From Candidatus Ancillula trichonymphae ImTpAt (GTDB taxonomy: Bacteria > Actinomycetota > Actinomycetes > Actinomycetales > Bifidobacteriaceae), in the NCBI GenBank assembly GCA_000485475.1, contig AXYY01000135.1, positions 1 to 8,207 of the forward strand: a stretch of DNA of 8,207 nucleotides. Direction: 5' to 3'. The number at the start of each line of letters is the position of its first letter. Position 1 is the stretch's first letter. Under the pieces are notes generated by a model, which did no database searches, was not told the DNA's origin, and saw only the letters and a program-made list of their open reading frames with translations. Of the stretch, positions 6,128 to 8,207 are shown piece by piece. The position numbers and the translations under genes are program-made.

Positions 6128-6196
6128 ATGGTGACCAGAAGATTCAACACAGCCGCGATGTGTACCCCAGTTCTATCGGATTTCCGGTGGTGCTGA
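6128..6196 (+). CDS. Possible 22-codon upstream ORF coupled to elp3
   Basis: A short open frame starts with ATG at 6128, predicted to lie at or within about three bases of the 5' end of the mRNA. It ends with TGA at 6194-6196, whose last A is the first base of the elp3 ATG (TGATG). It begins MVTRRFNTAAM and ends DFRWC, and matches no family I recognise. A leaderless ATG could load ribosomes that then terminate exactly on the elp3 start, so the peptide may matter less than its translation. It could also be chance, with elp3 beginning upstream in its own frame. Confidence 0.4.
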   Translation: MVTRRFNTAAMCTPVLSDFRWC

Positions 6197-8154
6197 TGGA
6201 GCGGGTGGTTCGAACGCTTCTGGACTTCATTCGCGCTGAACACGCACACATAACCCGTGCAATAGCGGCTGATAAGTCCTCGCACTCTGCAGTTGAAGAT
6301 GAAAAGAGCGCGGAAAAAATCAACAAGAAGTTGATTCAGCAGGCTGCCACTGACAACGGTTTTACTGGTGGGTGCATCTCCAAGAAGCGAATTCTACCAG
6401 TGTATATCAAGTACAGTCGCGAATTCTGGGGCGTTGATGAAGCGGTGGATGCAAAAATGCACCAGATTCTGCAGATAAAACCGCGCAGAACGGCCTCTGG
6501 AGTCGCCACGATCACGGTGATGACCAAACCCTGGACTTGTTCGAGCGCCTGCATTTACTGCCCGAATGATGTCCGCATGCCCAAGAGTTATCTTGCTGAT
6601 GAACCTGTTTGCCAACGAGCACTTCGCGTATACTTCGATCCGTATTTGCAGGTGATTTCGAGGTTGCGCGCGCTAAAGCAGATGGGTCACCAAACTGATA
6701 AAATTGAGTTAATTGTTCTTGGTGGTACTTTTACGGACTACACAACTGAATACCAAAACTGGTTCGTGCATGAACTATTTCGTGGACTGAATGACTCGGA
6801 TTTTCTAGCTGAATCTACTACTACCAGCAAAAATAGTGCACCTGAACAAAATCAGTACTGCATTATTAAGAACACCTGCAAAGCAGATGCGGAAGTTGAA
6901 GCACGCAAAATGCTGTACAAGAAGATTGGGCTCACGAATATTCGCGCTGAAGTGGACGAGCGGACGAGTAGTGCCCAGAAAAAAGTGTTGAATCAGGAGT
7001 GGACGTATAACGATGCTGTTCGTGCAATATACTTGGAAAGTGAGGCGTGGAAAACGGTTGCAGAATTCCAAAAGTCTAGTTGGTGCGAGCTCAGTTATCA
7101 GCAGAAGTTGAATGAAAATAACATGCACAGAGTCGTCGGACTGGTGATTGAAACTCGACCTGATACTCTAAGCGCACGCAAAATGCTGAATCTGCGGCAA
7201 CTTGGTTGCACAAAAATTCAAATGGGTTTGCAAAGTCTTGATGAAGCGGTTCTGCACGCAAATGCGCGGAATATTACAGTTGATGAAATTGCTCGCGCGT
7301 TCACTTTACTGCGGTTGTACGGTTTCAAAATCCACATCCATTTTATGCTGAACTTGTTCACTTCAACCGCTGATATGGACAGTTTGAATTACCAAAAACT
7401 GGTCACCGACAACCGTTTTTTGCCAGATGAGATCAAGTTGTACCCCTGTATGCTTGTGGACGGAACGCCCTTGAAGAATCGCCATGAGACTGGTGAGTGG
7501 ACGCCGTATTTTGATGATGATTTGGTTTCACTACTGGTCGAATGCACGAAGAAGACTCCGCGTTATGCTCGTATTTCGCGTATGATCAGGGACATTTCGG
7601 CACATGATATTTTGGCGGGCAACAAGAAAAGTAATCTGCGGCAGATTGTGGACGCCAAGTTGCATGAAGAGCACTCGCACGTAGACGAAATACGGTACAG
7701 GGAAGTTGCGACTAAGAAGATTGACGCATCTGAACTTGAAATGCGCACGCACCGTTATGACACCAGTTGTTCGGTGGAGTACTTTCTTGAATGGGTTACG
7801 AAACAGGATTTGATTGCGGGATTTCTACGCCTGAGCCTTCCAACGACCGATATTTTGCAAGTAGGTGGCACGGACTTGCCCTTTTGTGGTGGCTGCTGCT
7901 TTACCGATTCTGCGATGATCCGAGAGGTGCACATATATGGCAAATCAGTTGGACTGAATTCTAGGGAACAACTTACTACAAACAGTTCGCAGCACAAAGG
8001 TTTAGGGCGCAAGTTAATTCAGGAGGCTGAGAACATCGCGCGCAAGCACGGCCGTCGACATCTGCGTGTGATCAGCGCGGTTGGTACGCGTGATTATTAC
8101 AGAAAGCTGGGGTTTACAGATTCGAGACTGTACCAGATAAAAGAACTGGAGTAG
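6196..8154 (+). CDS. elp3: Elp3-type tRNA U34 carboxymethylating radical SAM/GNAT enzyme
   Basis: Bacterial Elp3, a single-subunit enzyme expected to install cm5U at the wobble uridine of certain tRNAs, using an iron-sulfur radical SAM domain and acetyl-CoA. From ATG 6196 the product has 652 residues. The cluster motif is C115-x3-C119-x2-C122 in TCSSACIYCPND, typical of bacterial Elp3. Further radical SAM signatures are LGGTF (175-179), VIETRPD (317-323), the HxHFMLNL strand (380-387), and NKKSNLRQIV (476-485) with RYREV (500-504). The C-terminal GNAT domain has the acetyl-CoA loop QHKGLGRKL (599-607) and Y634/Y635 in RDYYRKLGF. Residues about 200-310 form a divergent central segment. ATG 6196 is preferred because GGTGG lies five bases upstream and a short ORF ends on it. 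In-frame GTGs at 6160, 6187 and 6190 are alternatives. TTG 6118 overlaps the promoter and cannot be the start. Confidence 0.94.
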   Translation: MERVVRTLLDFIRAEHAHITRAIAADKSSHSAVEDEKSAEKINKKLIQQAATDNGFTGGCISKKRILPVYIKYSREFWGVDEAVDAKMHQILQIKPRRTASGVATITVMTKPWTCSSACIYCPNDVRMPKSYLADEPVCQRALRVYFDPYLQVISRLRALKQMGHQTDKIELIVLGGTFTDYTTEYQNWFVHELFRGLNDSDFLAESTTTSKNSAPEQNQYCIIKNTCKADAEVEARKMLYKKIGLTNIRAEVDERTSSAQKKVLNQEWTYNDAVRAIYLESEAWKTVAEFQKSSWCELSYQQKLNENNMHRVVGLVIETRPDTLSARKMLNLRQLGCTKIQMGLQSLDEAVLHANARNITVDEIARAFTLLRLYGFKIHIHFMLNLFTSTADMDSLNYQKLVTDNRFLPDEIKLYPCMLVDGTPLKNRHETGEWTPYFDDDLVSLLVECTKKTPRYARISRMIRDISAHDILAGNKKSNLRQIVDAKLHEEHSHVDEIRYREVATKKIDASELEMRTHRYDTSCSVEYFLEWVTKQDLIAGFLRLSLPTTDILQVGGTDLPFCGGCCFTDSAMIREVHIYGKSVGLNSREQLTTNSSQHKGLGRKLIQEAENIARKHGRRHLRVISAVGTRDYYRKLGFTDSRLYQIKELE

Positions 8155-8158
8155 GACT

Positions 8159-8207
8159 GTGGATAAAATAACGGCTGAATTCTTGGTGAATGTGAACAAT
8201 GAGTTCT
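8159..8207 (+). CDS. 5' end of a downstream gene, product unknown
   Basis: GTG at 8159 opens a frame that stays open to the window end and encodes MDKITAEFLVNVNNEF. GGAG at 8148-8151, inside the last codons of elp3, is seven bases before it, and the gap to elp3 is four bases, as expected for an operon partner. Sixteen residues are too few to identify a family. Its link with elp3 suggests, without proving, a related role. Confidence 0.45.
   Translation, partial: MDKITAEFLVNVNNEF

Noticed and set aside
6118..6195. TTG 6118 as the elp3 start, giving 678 residues
   Set aside because: It overlaps the last base of the -10 box, so it lies upstream of the predicted transcription start. The added residues show no family similarity I recognise.
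6805..7128. Minus-strand open frame of 107 codons inside elp3
   Set aside because: It is antisense to the elp3 central segment and shows no recognisable domain or start signal.

Overview
The window looks like chromosomal DNA from an actinobacterium of moderate to low GC content, probably reduced or host-associated. The main evidence is the run enolase - FtsB/DivIC-type division protein - DUF501 protein, a gene order known from Actinobacteria including Bifidobacteriaceae. A single-subunit bacterial Elp3, also present in bifidobacteria, and predicted leaderless starts fit the same group. A decayed transporter gene and tight, partly overlapping packing suggest genome erosion. A protist or insect symbiont such as the Ancillula lineage would fit, but the genus is an inference I cannot confirm.

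Layout. Positions 1-856 (+) hold the 3' remains of a MacB/FtsX-type ABC transporter permease broken by about seven frame changes. A strong extended -10 promoter at 879-887 then drives eno (919-2202), followed on the same strand by an FtsB-like gene (2254-2799) and a DUF501 gene (2811-3368). Facing them on the minus strand are aspS (4065-5933) and hisF (3300-4052), 12 bases apart and probably one operon. The hisF 3' end overlaps the DUF501 3' end by 69 bp. A 194-bp divergent spacer (5934-6127) separates aspS from elp3 and is rich in short palindromes. A 22-codon upstream reading frame (6128-6196) ends in a TGATG overlap with elp3 (6196-8154). A further gene appears to begin at 8159 and runs off the window.

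Function. The intact genes are mostly housekeeping: glycolysis (enolase), divisome assembly (FtsB-like), Asp-tRNA charging (AspRS, with residues suggesting a non-discriminating enzyme that would also make Asp-tRNA-Asn), histidine biosynthesis (HisF) and wobble-uridine tRNA modification (Elp3). The most notable non-coding signals are three promoters sharing TGnTATAAT with poor -35 boxes, a predicted near-leaderless aspS mRNA, a palindrome over the aspS -35 region, and the coupled upstream ORF before elp3. No tRNA, rRNA, CRISPR array, insertion sequence or convincing rho-independent terminator was seen.
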